Below are positions 24,950-38,617 of a DNA stretch of 64,000 bases, piece by piece (the stretch's first letter is position 1; each line of letters starts with the position of its first letter). A program made the position numbers and the translations under genes. Source of the stretch: Populus alba (taxonomy: Eukaryota > Streptophyta > Magnoliopsida > Malpighiales > Salicaceae); assembly GCF_005239225.2 (NCBI RefSeq), contig NC_133284.1:36036758-36100757 (forward strand), written 5' to 3'. Under the pieces are notes generated by a model that saw only the letters and a program-made list of their open reading frames with translations, was not told where the DNA came from and did not search any database.

Positions 24950-26980
24950 TAAATATCATTTGACTGCAAAATTCAGTTTTTAGCATAAAGATTAAAAACG
25001 AAAAATAAGAAGCAAAACACACATTTGAAGCATGTTCTCAATTCCGTTTCAATAAATATTTTATTTTTTTAATTATAATAAAATGTTTCAGTTTTAAAGT
25101 GTTTTAATATACCAGGGTTATATATATATATATATAAACAAACATAATTTAAATTTAAAATAAATTAATTTTAAATTACGCAATACAAACATAATGTCAA
25201 ACAAATAAAATTTTAAAATTTTAAATATTTCTAAATAGTCAATATTAAATAGATTTTTAACTTAAAGTAATTCAACTTAAACAAAATATCAAAATATTAT
25301 GAAATTAAAATGTTTTAATACAAATATTTAAATATTAAGCTAGGTTATTGTTATCAAAGTTAATAGGATCTAAAACATCTCTTGTTTTGCTCGAATTCCT
25401 ACAAAGTATAAACTAAAAAAAAAAAAAACATGAATATAAACTATATATATTAGTGATAAATCTAATTTTAAAAAATTAATATCATTGTTAATAAAAATAG
25501 TAATAATAATTTTCAATATTGTTATTAATATTATTGTTATTGAAAATAGTAATGAAAAAGAGTTTTTTATATTTGGGTGGTTTAATTAATTAAATTGAAC
25601 TAGGTTTAATTTAATTTAATAACTTTTCACAACTAGAACAGAACATATAAAATGAAACTGGAACATTCTAGATAGGATTTAACTGAAAAATTTAAAACTA
25701 ATCAAGATTTGAAATGAGATGAAAATTATTTAATTTAATTTTTTTTTAAAAATTAAAATGAAATGTTCCGACTATTCAAAATAAAATAGAATAGAATGAA
25801 ATTAACAATCTTGTTTGAAAACATTCAACATGGTCATGGAGCTGAGGGTTTTTCCTTGTGATCTATGATTTCATGATGGCTGGACCACACAGCCCAGGAA
25901 CCCATATCACGGTAATCTGCATAATTCCACCTGAAAGTCTTAAACATCAATATTTTGTTTAGCCATGTGGGGAAACTTGGAAGCTATTGATTAAAAAAAG
26001 AGAGAGTATTTCAATGAAACAAGGGCTCCTGCGGTTTCATTGGATGTAGCGTAGATAAGCCCTCTGATTAATTAACAGATAACGCTAGCTGTTAGAACAG
26101 TTCATGTTCACATAACCTGATTCTTGTAATAATATTTTAATAGCTAATAAATACTCAGCTATTATTGTTCTTACCATAATTCGAAAGCCACCAGTTACTT
26201 TCATGTTTACTTTTGAACAAGGGTCAGCTTTAAGACATATAGTCATTAAACCAAATCTGGTTCGGTGAATTCATATGAAAAAACCCACAATTTAGAGTCT
26301 TGCATGTGTTAGTTTTTTATTTGAATTTAATTAAAAAGACATTGATGGGAAAAAAAAGTAATTACACTATAGTCAGACTAGTAAAATGTGTCTATAGCCT
26401 ATTTAGTAAAAGACTAAATTACTTCTAATTAAATCAATTTAAATTTAATAAAAAATCCAGAATGAAAAGACAAAACAATTCTTGGGCAAGAGTTTTTCCA
26501 TTTTTGCTTTTTAAAGGCACTACCATGCAAGAAAAAAGAAAATGACAATATTTGACGGTTTAATTAGTAATTTCTTCCTTTTTAAAGGTAATTCATTAAC
26601 TTAACTTTGCTTAAAAAAAATGCAAAACGACCGAGTTGTTCTCTTAAACAATTTCAAAATGATTAATGGATGATTTGCAAAGACTGAATACTCTTTAAAG
26701 ACAAGTTTATTGATTTTTTTTCAAAAAAATAAAAATATAATTATACTATACTAGTGATGAAGTACAATATATCTATATGCCATGCTTGTAGCTTGAAAAA
26801 AATAGAAGTAAAATAAAGAAATTACCATCAGATAAAAAGAAAAATAAAGTTAGTAAAAATGGACAAATTAACCAGTAATTAACTGAAAAGCTTCCTTGGA
26901 TTAAAGAAATAATAGTAACACAAGTTGATTATAAATTTTCAAAGAGCTCCTTTAACAACGCAGAGATTTCTACGACGACT
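24950..26980. other. AT-rich spacer upstream of the BRO1-domain gene
   Basis: No gene seen. Low-complexity AT with (AT)n at about 25114-25135. Confidence 0.45.
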
Positions 26981-27022
26981 CCATGTGAGGCATGTCTCGG
27001 TTCCTGCGCTAGTGCGCTTCCT

Positions 27023-27046
27023 ACTCTCTCTCTCTCTCTCTCTCTC
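27023..27046 (+). repeat. (CT)n tract in the BRO1-gene leader/promoter
   Basis: Pyrimidine dinucleotide tract of about 24 bp some 410 bp upstream of the start codon. CT tracts are frequent around plant transcription starts; function inferred. Confidence 0.7.
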
Positions 27047-27453
27047 GCTTCCTCTCTAAGATCATCAACATTTATAATGCATCCTCGAAGCTTCACATTT
27101 TCATCCACTCCTCTCTTCTCTCTGCATCAATTGTGAGTGATCAAGATCTCTTCACTTGTCTGCTTTCTTTATCAACTATGAATCTTCCTGCTCTTATATA
27201 TCCCACTACTCCATTAATGCTCCTCTCTCTATTATTATATTACTAATGTTTGTCTTTATTGTTCTTAATTAATCTTTATTAGTTGACACTTCCATTTCGT
27301 GTTATCTTCCACTTCTCTTGTATTTGTATAACTAGTGCTATTTGTTTTTCTTGCAACGTATTTTTTATTGAAAGAGAAGCTATATAGAGAGTTTCTTACG
27401 TGATATATTTTGTGTAGAATGCTATATTGGAGAGAGCTTGAAAGAAGAAAAAA

Positions 27454-30005
27454 ATGGGGTGCAGTGCTTCTATGTATGCAGTCGGGAAGAGAAAGAAGAC
27501 AAGTATACCAGAAGTGGTGGTGTACGTTCCTTCTATGAGAATACCAGCACAATCTGATCTTCAAAAGCCACTTAGAGGGTTAATTCTTCAAGATCTTGTT
27601 GATAGGTTGGCTTGTCTTCGCAATCAGATTGTGTTAGTGGCCGAGGATACTGGTATGTTGTTTCTCGCAATCCTGCTTATAGTGTTTCATTAGTTTGTGT
27701 GGAGAAATAGGAAAAAGGACATACATTATAGTATCTGGGAATTGTTCATTTTTGCTGTTGGAAGGGATTTTTGAATTTTTTTAAGAATTGAAGAGGAAAT
27801 AAATTGCAATACAAATTGTGGTCAGTGCAGGTGGATCTGCTGTAGCTGAACTGAGGAGGGCATTGGAAGAGTACTTGCCTCTTCTTATTGGGCTCACCAA
27901 GAAAGGTTTTAAGGGTTCATTTCTAGGGTAATCTTTTCGTCAGTCTCTTTCATATATTTTTCTAATGAACTGTCTATGTATCTTGCAGAACATGGACTTG
28001 AGGGCTTGGTTGAATTCAAGTGGAAAAATCTGGAAGATGGCCGGCTGGTAAGCCTATCGATTCTCTGCCTTCAGCTACTTCTGGAATACCTGTGGTTGCT
28101 AGTAGACTGGTAATTTGAAAATGATCAAATATGATTCAACAGGAAAACTCTGTGGCAAACTCCTGGTTTGAATTGCTATCTGTTATTCACATGATAGCAA
28201 TGCTTAATTTGTCGGAGGCTAACTCGTTGATGATCCCTAAGGATCACTCTGGTTCTGGCATTAGGGTTGTATCTTCAGGTTCGCATTCGTATCCTTAATG
28301 GTCTATGTTTAGTCTTCAATTATTATGACAAAGATGTTTTCGCCAAAATCTCAACGGATTGTGATAAATGTATGACATAAAACTCAGATTGTAAGAGGGA
28401 TTCTGTTGATTTACTGCTGAAGGCATCAGGATGCTTGGTATTCTGCGTCCGTGAAATCATGGCTCATTTACCACCAGATATCAAGTAAGAAAACGAAGAT
28501 GCAGACTCAAGAATTTTTCCTGGAACTTTAAGTCAATATGTAAATGTTTGTGATTGATTCTGTGTATCCAGGCAAAAGTTTTCAGAAGATTTTCAGGATG
28601 GTGTCCTGGAGGCTATATCAATTCAAGCACTAGGCCAGGTATAATGCTAGTCGACCTCCGACATTGTATTATATGCCAATATGTTTCCATCAAATTGCAG
28701 ATTAACAGACATTTGGTTACCTCTTCTATTTTGTAACAATCAATTTTAAGGCAAGGTGACTGGCATTTCATCATCAAATGCGAATTAGAGGAAACTAATA
28801 CTATCGTCAAATTCAGGGAACTGAAATTCAGCTTGGTTTAGCTGTCGGAAGTCAAAAGGCTTCATTGTCGGTGAAGAGGAGGTTGGCATGTGAACAGCTG
28901 ATCTACTTCGGTCAGGTTTGTGATTACGCTCTTATACAATGTTCTATTGCATTGTTTTGTGGGTTGTGATCTTAGAAGCCTCTTTCAGTAGTGTTCATCA
29001 TTCAACAAGGAGGAACAGATAACTTTCATTTGAAATGTACTAGAAGACTATTTTTGAAATACTTTTTCTTGGACGTATTTGGTAAACTTTCCATGTTTGT
29101 TTAGATCTTAAGCTTGGCAACCTTCGTTGTTTCTCAAGTCTCATCGTTAGTTTTTGTGTCTGTGCTTGTTCAGGCTCATCACTGCTTGTCAGAGTCTTCT
29201 AACACGAGTAATATGCATGGAAAGAAGCATCTCTGTTTCATCAAGTGGAAGTTCCTTGAAGCAAAGGTTTCCATCGCAATAAACTTTAAATCCTGATTAC
29301 TAAATCAATCTTAGGGCTGCATATCACAATTTTGCATCAACTAATTTTGATTATTCCATATAACCAACCTATCAGGCTGCAGCTTACTACTACCATGGTC
29401 TGATCCTTGACAAGGGCACTGAACCAGCCTGTCATGTTACTGCTGTATGCTGTTTTCTAGCTGCAGATGGACTTTTGTCAGAGAGCAAGAAGGCCTGCTT
29501 AACCTTTTGCCTCACCGCTCCTGTTACCAGGTTGGTTTTGACAGTCTTTTGTAAGAAGTACCTAAGAGTAATATTTGTTTTGCTATCCTTTATTTTGGCT
29601 TATTTCTCCAATTTTCCTGAAGAACCCCTCCACTTTGGGGTGCAATGAAGCACTTGCATCAGAAAATTCCTGAAGTTGCAGCAAGGAAGTCTCAGATGTA
29701 TGGCTACCTCTTGGAAGAAGAGAAGTAAGCAGCTTTCTACTTGACCTTTATTTGTATTTCAGATCTCCTTTTTTTGTTTTTTTTTTGTTTACAATTACTG
29801 TCCGAAACTATAATTTTAACGTTGTTAATGTTGCAGGGCTCTACAAGCACCGCCTGACCTACCAGATTTCCAATTGTCGTTAGCACCTGATGACTATATA
29901 TTGCCTGAAATAGATTCAGCCTGGGATCGCAACAAGTGGGAAATCCAGAGCCAGCCATTAAAAGAGCACCCCAAAGATTCTGAGGATGAGACTGAAACTG
30001 AATAA
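27454..30005 (+). CDS. BRO1-domain (endosomal-targeting) protein, 416 aa, 11 exons
   Basis: Exons are 27454-27652, 27831-27905, 27989-28047, 28143-28278, 28388-28484, 28572-28638, 28817-28915, 29174-29266, 29376-29530, 29623-29724 and 29837-30005. All introns are GT-AG and the frame is open throughout. The protein matches the plant 'endosomal targeting BRO1-like' family (Arabidopsis At5g14020-type, from memory). BRO1 folds are banana-shaped helical domains that bind ESCRT-III on endosomes. Seen: one BRO1-like helical region over most of the length, with LVEFKWKNLEDG, SWFELLSVIHMIAML, AAAYYYHGLILDKGTEPACH and KACLTFCLTAPVTRTPP. The tail is acidic (ESEDETETE-like). The N terminus MGCSAS has Gly2 for myristoylation and Cys3 for palmitoylation, which suggests membrane attachment. 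No V-domain or proline-rich C-terminal part is present, unlike ALIX. The start is the first ATG of the leader ORF and gives the acylation motif. Confidence 0.92.
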
Positions 30006-30840
30006 AACCCTCTTTGACCTCTTCCTCGGTGTAATTGCACATTTACTCTGATGAACTGAAAACTATGCCATGCAAGGCTAGTACAGTACCATACCTTACC
30101 GTGGAATAGCAACAAGATACTTTCTTCTTCATCTGTCTCTTCCATTTCCACATCTATGTACATTCTGGTTTTAAAATACTGTCTAATAAAACCTGCAAGA
30201 TTTTATATCCTTAGAAACATGGTCTTCTGTTTTGATGCAAGACAAAAACAAGAACAATATTTTTTTTTTGTACGCTTCAAACAGGCAACAGAAGCCAGTT
30301 TTCGATCAGTGTTCATCTCTTAGCAAATAAGCTGAGAGCTTCTCAGCAACGTTAGCAGGGGTAGTTGGATACGAGAGCTCCAATGATTTCTACAGCCCTG
30401 ATTTTTTGGCGATAAACAGTACCCTGTGTAATAACATTCTTTCTTAGCAAATATAATTTGAGCATGGTGGAGACTGCAAAAGTGGTTAAGAATTAAGATT
30501 CAATTTAAAGGTGATAAAGCATGATCCAAATGCCCTTAAATTTAAAGGCCCGTGACATTCTAGCCACCTACGCTCGAAACTAAAACTTACAACTATCCGA
30601 AACACAAATGTGTCTGTCTTATATTCTATTAATAAAACGTGTGTTCTGCAGCAATACTGTAGCTTCCATTGACAGACAAACATAAGAAAGAAAGACACCT
30701 ATAATCTGCTCTACCCCATCCCTCTTTCATCTTGTAACACAAAGAGAGGCATCCCACACCAGAAATCAATGGCCGTTGATCATCTTGTAAGACAAAGAGA
30801 GGTATCTTCCGGTCAGCCTCTCGTCTTCTCTGCTCACAAT
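30006..30840. other. Convergent intergenic region
   Basis: About 0.83 kb between the stop codons of the BRO1-domain gene (plus) and the CASP-like gene (minus). It presumably holds both 3' untranslated regions; no further gene seen. Confidence 0.5.
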
Positions 30841-32610
30841 TCACTCAGTTGCTCCAGACATGAGTTTGTGCACAGATAGAATATTAAGTGCAAAGTAGCA
30901 AAAGAAAGCAAGGTAAGACAGCACAGTAGATATCAAGATTTGGTGGCAGAACTTCTTCACAATGTCGCAAATAGGAGACCAATAAGTCTCTGGTTGCCCG
31001 TATTGACTCAAATAACCCACAGCTGTTGCTGCTGCACAACCAGATATCAACAACAGCGTCATCACCTGCATGCATACAAATCTCATCCTCGCATCAACTT
31101 GTGGGGCGATTTAAAGCTAGAGGTGTTTAGCTATTTTAAAGAACGTTGTTTCTACAATATGGTGGTGGATAAAATGTAATCAAACATTTTTTTGGCAAAA
31201 ATTAAACCAAGAAAATTAAAAAGAAACAGAGTATATGAAGTTTAATACCAAACCAAAAGAAAAGGGACCGGCTGCTTTGCGGTATATACACTATTATATG
31301 CATTTTATAGCATTCTACATGTTATATTGTCGGGAGAATCTTTTCTCGTGAAGCAAATTTGCACGAATGCAGGACGTGAATCGATAGAATCTGTCAATTG
31401 TAGCTATATGAAGTATGGTTGTAATTGTATTTTTAAAATGTTTATTTATTTAGAAATATATTAAAATAATTTTTAATTTTTTTTTAATATTAACACATCA
31501 AAATAATCTTAAAATATCATAATAATATTAATTTAAAACAGAAAAAATTCAATATTCTTTTAAAATACTTTAAAAACATAAAAAACATTTTTTAAAATAT
31601 ATAAAAAAATAAAACAATTTGCATCATTGAGTACATTTACTGGTCAACTGTTTTTATTAAAAGTATTTTATTTCTCTTTAAACTCTTCTTTTTATAGTTT
31701 TAAAATCCAGCCCGGTAGATCGACCCGAGACCCGGCCGATCTGGAACTGGAACCAGGCCTGGATGAAGAAAAAATAGGAAAAGAAAAAATCCGGTGTGAT
31801 CCAGCAGGTTGACCCAGTGACCCGGTTGTAAATCTATTGACTTTTTTTTTTATACTAAAACAATGTTGTTTTGATTTAAAAAAAATAAAATTAACCCCGT
31901 TAAAATTCAAAACCTGGACCTTAAACTAAACTGATCTTAAAACTATGCTTTTTTTTTTTTATCTGTTTTTTGTGTAGAAAAAAAAAAACTTTTGGTGAAT
32001 GACTTTAATTATGTAGGTGGCAACTAATTTTGTTTTTACCTTGAAATATTTATAGAAGAAGGTGACAATGAATGAATGTTTGTACAATGATTGCTTATAT
32101 TCATGTGTTCGAAAATCAACATATATTCACTTACCATATCATGCAAAAGAAGAAAAAAATAATTGATAGGCTTTGATCCTGAGCGCCTGAGAGGCCAAAC
32201 AAAGAGCATCGACAACACAGTGAAGGCAAACACAGTTGCATTGACGCCAAGCAAAAACCTGCAGGATTACCCAGAAGCAAAAAAGCTTAGCATATCTCCT
32301 GTCTAGCTCATAATACGTAATTAAAAGTTCTTAAACCCCACAAAATCAAAGAATATATATGTTTAGTGTGTAATTACCTCATGACAGAACTTTGTTTGTA
32401 GCTTGGTGCAATGGCCAGCCCGAGAAGAGAGACTGGCTCCTTTGCAGTGATCATGACGGGGATAGCAGTCACGGTGAACGCGATGGCTAAGAACCTCAAT
32501 GTGATTTGAGCCATGATGAGACTTCTCTGTGATTGGCTAGCGGTTGGCATGCCTCCTGGAGAGTTGGCTTGGAAAATACTTTTTTCTGAAGTATTCTGTG
32601 GAGAAGCCAT
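30841..32610 (-). CDS. CASPL1: CASP-like membrane protein (UPF0497/CASPL, probably group 1), 193 aa
   Basis: Minus exons 32610-32378, 32258-32135 and 31065-30841 join into 193 codons with GT-AG introns. Four hydrophobic helices are seen: about 36-56, 79-99, 111-138 and 158-182. The family hallmarks are present: Arg39 in helix 1 (TLRFLAIAF) and Asp118 in helix 3 (LLLHDMVMT). Both termini are predicted cytosolic. Known for the family: CASP proteins build membrane scaffolds such as the Casparian strip domain; CASPL members sit in the plasma membrane with largely unknown specific roles. The N-terminal extension (about 35 residues) is Ser/Gln-rich. The second intron is about 1.07 kb and carries a dispersed AT-rich repeat (31435-31605) and a CCGG-rich repeat (31700-31830). 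Confidence 0.9.
31435..31830. repeat. Two repeat insertions in CASPL intron 2
   Basis: The left part (31435-31605) shares the AACACATCAAAATAAT core with copies at 4.6-5.0 kb and 46.0 kb. The right part (31700-31830) is a GC-richer block with GACCCGAGACCCGGCCGATC and GGTTGACCCAGTGACCCGG, a type of 'CCCGG/GGTTGACC' repeat I associate with poplar. Confidence 0.45.
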
Positions 32611-32817
32611 GGAAAGAAACCCTCTCTGCTAGCTGTAGATTCTGAACAGCAAAACAAAAAAGCCCGAGAGCAAATAGAGGATGAAATCAAGGGAGCAGAA
32701 GGGGATGTTACTACAGAGAAAAAAAGGTGTTTTATGGGGATAATTCTTGGTTAAAAACTAAGGAAGAGAGCCTAGTGTGATCTAAAGTCTGCAATCAGTA
32801 ATAAATATGTGAAGAAA

Positions 32818-32838
32818 ACCCACCCACCCACCCACCAA
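32818..32838. repeat. (CCCA)n microsatellite upstream of the CASPL gene
   Basis: Short tetranucleotide repeat of about 20 bp, some 210 bp upstream of the CASPL start codon. Confidence 0.8.
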
Positions 32839-32979
32839 GTGACAGGTCAGGAAAATCAAAGCAGATGCCAGCCCGAAAGGAATCCTTGAAGAAGAGGGAA
32901 TTGTCTCTCTATTTTTCGGAATTGCAAATCCTCTTCTGTTTCCAGTTAAACAAAATTCAGTTTTTTTTAGAATAATCAA

Positions 32980-33180
32980 AATTTAGTTTAAAAACTCGTA
33001 AGAATATTTGTAATAATGAAATGGGGAAATGCTAATCTTACCAAATATTTAATTCTCTGGGAAATCACTTTATATAAAGAGTCTTATGCGTGGAATATGT
33101 GGATCTTATTAGTGTTTACTATAAATCTAATATTTGAAATATTTTAGAAAAAATGTTTAATCATTGTATTAATTTTTTTT
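32980..33180. other. Spacer
   Basis: Upstream flank of the CASPL gene; no gene seen. Confidence 0.3.
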
Positions 33181-33187
33181 ATTAACG

Positions 33188-33350
33188 TGGGTGTTCGAGT
33201 CAACTTGTGCGTATCTTGACTAATCTCACGGGCCTTGAAGTTAACAATTATATAAGTTTTCAGTGGCTATAATATTTGTGAGACTCAAATTGATAATATT
33301 TTTAGAATAAATCTAGAGTTTAACTAATTGAGTTATATTTTTAAGGATTA
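33188..33350 (-). mobile_element. tRNA-derived SINE copy 1 (diverged)
   Basis: On plus the copy shows GGGTGTTCGAGTCAAC, CTAATCTCACGGGCCTTGA and AGTTAACAATTATATAAG, shared with the copies at 38.6-38.9 kb. On minus it reads head to tail: a tRNA-like region (TAACTCAATTAGTTAAACTC) then the body and an A-rich tail. Diverged. Confidence 0.5.
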
Positions 33351-34030
33351 TTATTATTAATTTTTCTTTTATGAGCCGAGACTTAGGTCAACTGTTGAAC
33401 ATCACTATCTAAATATATTAATTGTACTTTATTGGTTGTTGGGCATAATAAAAAAAAAAATCAATTATTTTGAAAAGAAATAAGTGTTAACAGTAAATTA
33501 TATAAAAAATAATAATCAATTGAGCTAAAAACTTATTTGCCACGTAAAAATAGATTGAACATTATGATACGGATTAAATACCATAATAAATAACAAAATG
33601 AAACGATCCTTTCAATAATAATAATAATAATAATAAATCCCTCGTGAATACATTTTTAAATAATCAAAGGACACATTTGTTACTAAAGGTTAGTTATGGT
33701 GTTTCTTTCTTGATCAGTATGATTGATGATTTATTTATTTATTTATTAATGTTATAAACCAACTTTGATTTGTTTTTTTCTTCTTATTTTGATCCAATTT
33801 GTGCTCACAGTTCAATGGTGAAATTGTTTGATGAATTATTGACAAATTATTAATTTATTATTATTATTATTATTATTATTAGGGTTCAAGATTTATAGCA
33901 AGAGTTGAAATATCCAAAATAGAATCCTCTTATTCATAAGAAAATAAAAATAAAATTCCTTCAACTCTTAGCCCATCAAGAAAAAGAATATTTTTAAATA
34001 TATAAAAATGAAGGTAACCTGTACTTTTCT

Positions 34031-34096
<66 letters not shown>

Positions 34097-35299
34097 CGAG
34101 TTCAAGCAAGAGAATACTTCCAAAACACTATAAAAGTAATTGAATTTGATTAGACATGTAGATAGCTACAAGGCAATTGTCAAAAGATCTTTATCAATCT
34201 TCCCCGTCCCTTCTCCTCTTGACCATAGGATTGCATTCATGGCAACCAGTTTTTTTTTTTTTTCAATAAGACAATATTAGGATTATATTCACGAAGGCCC
34301 TAAATACCCAAATTCACAATGTTTGCTTGAAATGAAGAACTAGTATGGGACTAAAATGTTTGATAATATCCAGAGCAAATCTCAAACAAAGCACAATAAA
34401 ACAAACCCAAGTAATTGTCTTTAAAGGTATAACAAGAAATAAATGTGTTTGGTTGAAAAAAATAATAAAATAAATTCGTTTTTTTTTTCTTTTAAGTTAA
34501 TTTCCATTTTAGAACAAGAAAAATACGAAGACATGTACTTTCTATTCTAGTTATTTCTCTTTATTTTATTTTGAAACAATAATCAAACACTAGATTCACG
34601 AGATCCTTTTCTCACATAAAAATGGAATCCAAGTTTCTACATAAAGAGGAGACCATAACTACCACATAGTAGATGACTTCTCACAACATAAACCCAGCTC
34701 GTGAAGGATAATGTATGAAGGTATCAATCAAGCTCCACTTGCCGGTGAAAGTAGTTTAGGACTTTCATGCCCGAAAATATGCATCAATCAACTACTTTGA
34801 AAAGCTGTAAATAGATAGCAATTTCTTGAGTGATAAGAAAATGATATTTCGAGACAAAAATGAGATTTCTATACCACGTGAACTGATTCACACCAAGATA
34901 ATTTTTATATGATTTAACTGAAAATCTGGACATGACAAGGATTGTTAAAAAAAAAAAAAAATGCTTGCAAATACAACACAAAATCTTATAATTTTATTTG
35001 AAAATAAATAAAGAAAAATAACATTATTTTACTATCTAAATAATTTTATTTGAAAATAAATAAAGAAAAAAGTGCTTAATTTTATTTGATTTATTTAAAT
35101 AAAATTATAAAAAAATAAACTAGTTTAAGAGACTTAAGGAAAAGGAGAAGTTATCGTAGTTTTAAGAGACATTTCACTATCTATTAGAATAATGAAATAA
35201 CACAATTGTCCTTAATCCAAAAAATATTGTGAACTAAGCATGGGAGGCATTGTCATCTTTTCACCATGACAAAATTATCTTTTATAATTGACAAAAGAT
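33351..35299. other. AT-rich spacer with microsatellites
   Basis: Contains (AAT)n at about 33616-33637, (TTA)n at about 33856-33881 and a long (AT)n at 34036-34091. No gene seen. Confidence 0.45.
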
Positions 35300-36345
35300 T
35301 GTGAAATAACACAATCTTGCCTTTTTTCTTTCTTTCTCTCCTCCTTGAATTCAGTGTTAGCCATTTTTTATCCCCATTATTTTTATTGCTTTGTTTTTTT
35401 TCTTTGGCAACTTTTTTCAATTGATTTTTTTCACAAATTTATCCTTCAAAATAAAATTAGTTGGGAATTAAACCTTTTAATTTGAACTCGGATCAAGAAT
35501 TTCACGGGTTGTGAGTTTTAGATATTAGACCGGGTTTAGAAGATTTGCGTTGGTTGGCTTTGGTTTTTTTTTTTTTTTTTTTATGGTTTGCCTTCTCTGG
35601 GATTAGTCTCGGGTTCATAAACAAAGTCACTGATTTCAAATGTTAATGTGGGTTAACTTTATTTTTATGGTTTTTGTTTTTTTTTTTAAATTGATTTTAT
35701 TTCAATTTCATCCTTCAACATTTTATTTATTTGAAATTGATACTCCTACCTTTTTTTTTTTCTTTTCTTTCTATTGAATTATCCTAATCTTGGTCGCGGA
35801 CTTTGCGAGTTAACCTGGGTTGACTTATATTGTTTCTCATTGTTATGGGTTTATGACCAAAGTCACTAGTTAAAAGGTTAACACATACTGACTTTTTTTT
35901 TTTAAATTGACTTATTTCAATTTCATCATTCAATATTTGATTTATTGAAAATTGGTTTGCATACTTTTTTTTTTCTTTTCCTTTATATTGGGTTATCTTG
36001 ATCTAGTGTCCATGGTTGCAAGATTTGTGGGTTAACCTGCTTTGACTCTTATTTTTTTCCATTGCTTTTTTTAAATGAAATTTTGTTTCTCGTTTTCATC
36101 CTTAAACATTGAGTTGTTCGATAATTAAGTTTCATGATTTTATTATATTTGCTTTCGAACACGATCATCATAGTATAACGACCAGGTAAAATATTTTGTA
36201 TCTTAACCCAGGGAGCCTCGAATCGAGTTCTTTCAACCTTTTTTAATTATATTTTTTTAAAAAAATCATCCTATTGAGCTTCAACTTTTTTTTTCTAAGT
36301 TATCATGTTCTCATTTGTTTTATTAGGAATTGGTATTAGAACTTG

Positions 36346-36402
<57 letters not shown>

Positions 36403-36740
36403 TCTTTATATGAGATTATCTCAATCTTATATCTATGGTCATAGAGTTTGTGAGTTAACCTGGTTTAACTTAGTATTTTTGTTATTTGTTTTTATTTCAT
36501 CCTTTAATATTGAGTTATTTGATAATACAAATATGCTCAGTTGAATTCTTTTTGCCTCCTTTTTTTGTTGTCACTTTTTTCTTAATTTATTTATTGTTGT
36601 TGCATTTTTTTAATTATGTTATTTAAATTACCAATTGAATCAATCACTCGGGTCTCTGATTTTTTACCTTGGCATTATTTTTTTTTATGTTGAAAAAGGT
36701 TTTTGCCCAGCCCGTGGCGAAGTGCGAGCCACAAATCTAA
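35300..36740 (+). mobile_element. T-rich internally repetitive element with Helitron-like 3' end
   Basis: At least four diverged units, about 240 bp apart, carry GGGTTAACCTGGTTTGACTT-like text (35812, 36031, 36455 and, more diverged, 35645) followed by TTTCAATTTCATC. The 3' end has a perfect GTGGC/GCCAC hairpin (36714-36732), four bases, CTAA (36737-36740) and then T. An (AT)n run at 36348-36399 sits inside. No coding capacity. Left end not defined. Confidence 0.4.
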
Positions 36741-38610
36741 TGTCCAAAAAAACAATTGCATTTCTAAAGTAATTGTTTTTTATATATATATAAAATGCAA
36801 ATAAAAAAAAACCCATTAGAGTTAAGCCAGTAGGGAAATTGTTGGCCTAACTCAATAGGCCAGACTTGCTCACCTGGCCTGATTTATTATTTTTTAATAT
36901 ATTGGGCATATGATGCATTGTTCACCTAATAAATTTTTTTTTTAAAAAAAAATGATATCAAGCGACGCATCATCTACTACGAGAGTCAACACATTGCTTA
37001 CCAGACCACTTTATGGCTATCTTCGGTGGCTGAAAGTTAGAAGACCTCACAAACCTAAAAACCCATTTTCTCACTATTTTTAATGAAAAACACCATATAA
37101 ACACTTTAAAGGCCTCATTAAACTCATTTATAGTCTTAAATAATGACTTAATCAATCTAAAAATGAAAAAATAAACTCGAATTTTAAAAACTTCTCGAAC
37201 CGCAATCTATTTTGTTAGAGAGTTTAGATGACAAAAAAAACTTCAATAGAACTTCTCTCGTTGATTGGAACACTTTGACACCAAGAACGACCTTTTTAGT
37301 AGCCGGAATGTGGGTAATGGATGACATTCTCTCTCATCATCATTTTCTAGTGATTTTCTCTATTCACTCTCAAATCATGGACTAAAAAAAGAAAATAAAG
37401 TTGTAGACCAAAATGTTTGATAGAAAAATGAAACGGACCAAAAAGTAACTTTTCCAAATCCTTAAGATAAAATATAGGGAAAAATTATGAGGAATATTTT
37501 TTATTATTTTTTTTTTTTATATATAAAAGGCCTACCATTTAGATTGTTTCTCGATTTATTCCTCTAATTTTCAATTTTTCCTAAACCATAAATCAAACTA
37601 TTTTTCATTAAATCAAGTACCAACCCTGAAATCAAGATTTTTTTTAAATCGTAATAATTCTATAGAAACAAATATAAACAAATTGCAAAGCTAAATCCTT
37701 AACAAACATAATGTCAAATGATTAAATTAAAAAAATCAAATGCAAAAAAGATTGAAGGATAGAGAAAAACCAAGCTACTATATGAATTCACGATAACTTG
37801 TGAGAAGATGAATAAGAAAATCAGAAGCTCCTTTAAATTTCTTCTTAATCTTAATATATAAAGAATCTCAATAATATTGTAGTAATTACAATTTACTTTT
37901 GTAATGAATGTTTTTGTGAAGATTACCCCCTCTATGTTTTGTGTATAATGATTGACAATATGGCATCGTTACCAATTTATGATTTGTTGCATAGTTATTG
38001 AATATGAATTGGGGTTGACAGGTCAACTTAATGACTTATCATTCTAGAATCCTGCCCAAGTACGGTTTACTTTCAAATTGTTTAGAGAGTTATAATATCA
38101 TGAAATTGTTCAATAATTTATATTTTACTCTAAAGTTAACTTGATCATGCTTAGGTGACTCAATGGAGCAATCTATGACCCGAATGACCTAATGAATCTA
38201 CCCGTGATTTAAGCGACTTGATCAAAACCTGGGCAAGATCTATTTGATTTTAAAAAAAAAATTATCCAAAATGACATTGATTTAGTTTTTTTTTATTAAA
38301 AAATTGTCCAAAACATCATTGCTTTTGACAAAAAAAAATGTATTTTTTTTAGAAAAAAGCAATATACCCAGGCCAAACCATTAAGCCAACAAATTATCCC
38401 ACCCAACTTATAACATGAATCATGGACCAAACTAAGATTTATAACTATGATTGTTGTCAACTAAATCCAATTGCCTCAACCTATCGTCAACATTTTCAAT
38501 TTTATATCACTAACATTTTCTATATTCAATTGCAGGGATGACTCTTTTGAAATATTATATAATGAGCAGCATAAATTATATAAAAGCGATGTGATTTAAC
38601 ATTTTTTTTT
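36741..38610. other. AT-rich spacer
   Basis: No gene seen. Phrases such as GGCCTAACTCAATAGGCCAG at about 36842 suggest repeat debris. Confidence 0.4.
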
Positions 38611-38617
38611 AATTATT

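Noticed and set aside
29737..30163. Minus frames over the end of the BRO1-domain gene
   Set aside because: Shadows of the coding last exon on the other strand.
36305..36544. Membrane-like small protein with repeated Ile-Tyr
   Set aside because: It is the translation of an (AT)n microsatellite inside a repeat. The same holds for 47228-47446.
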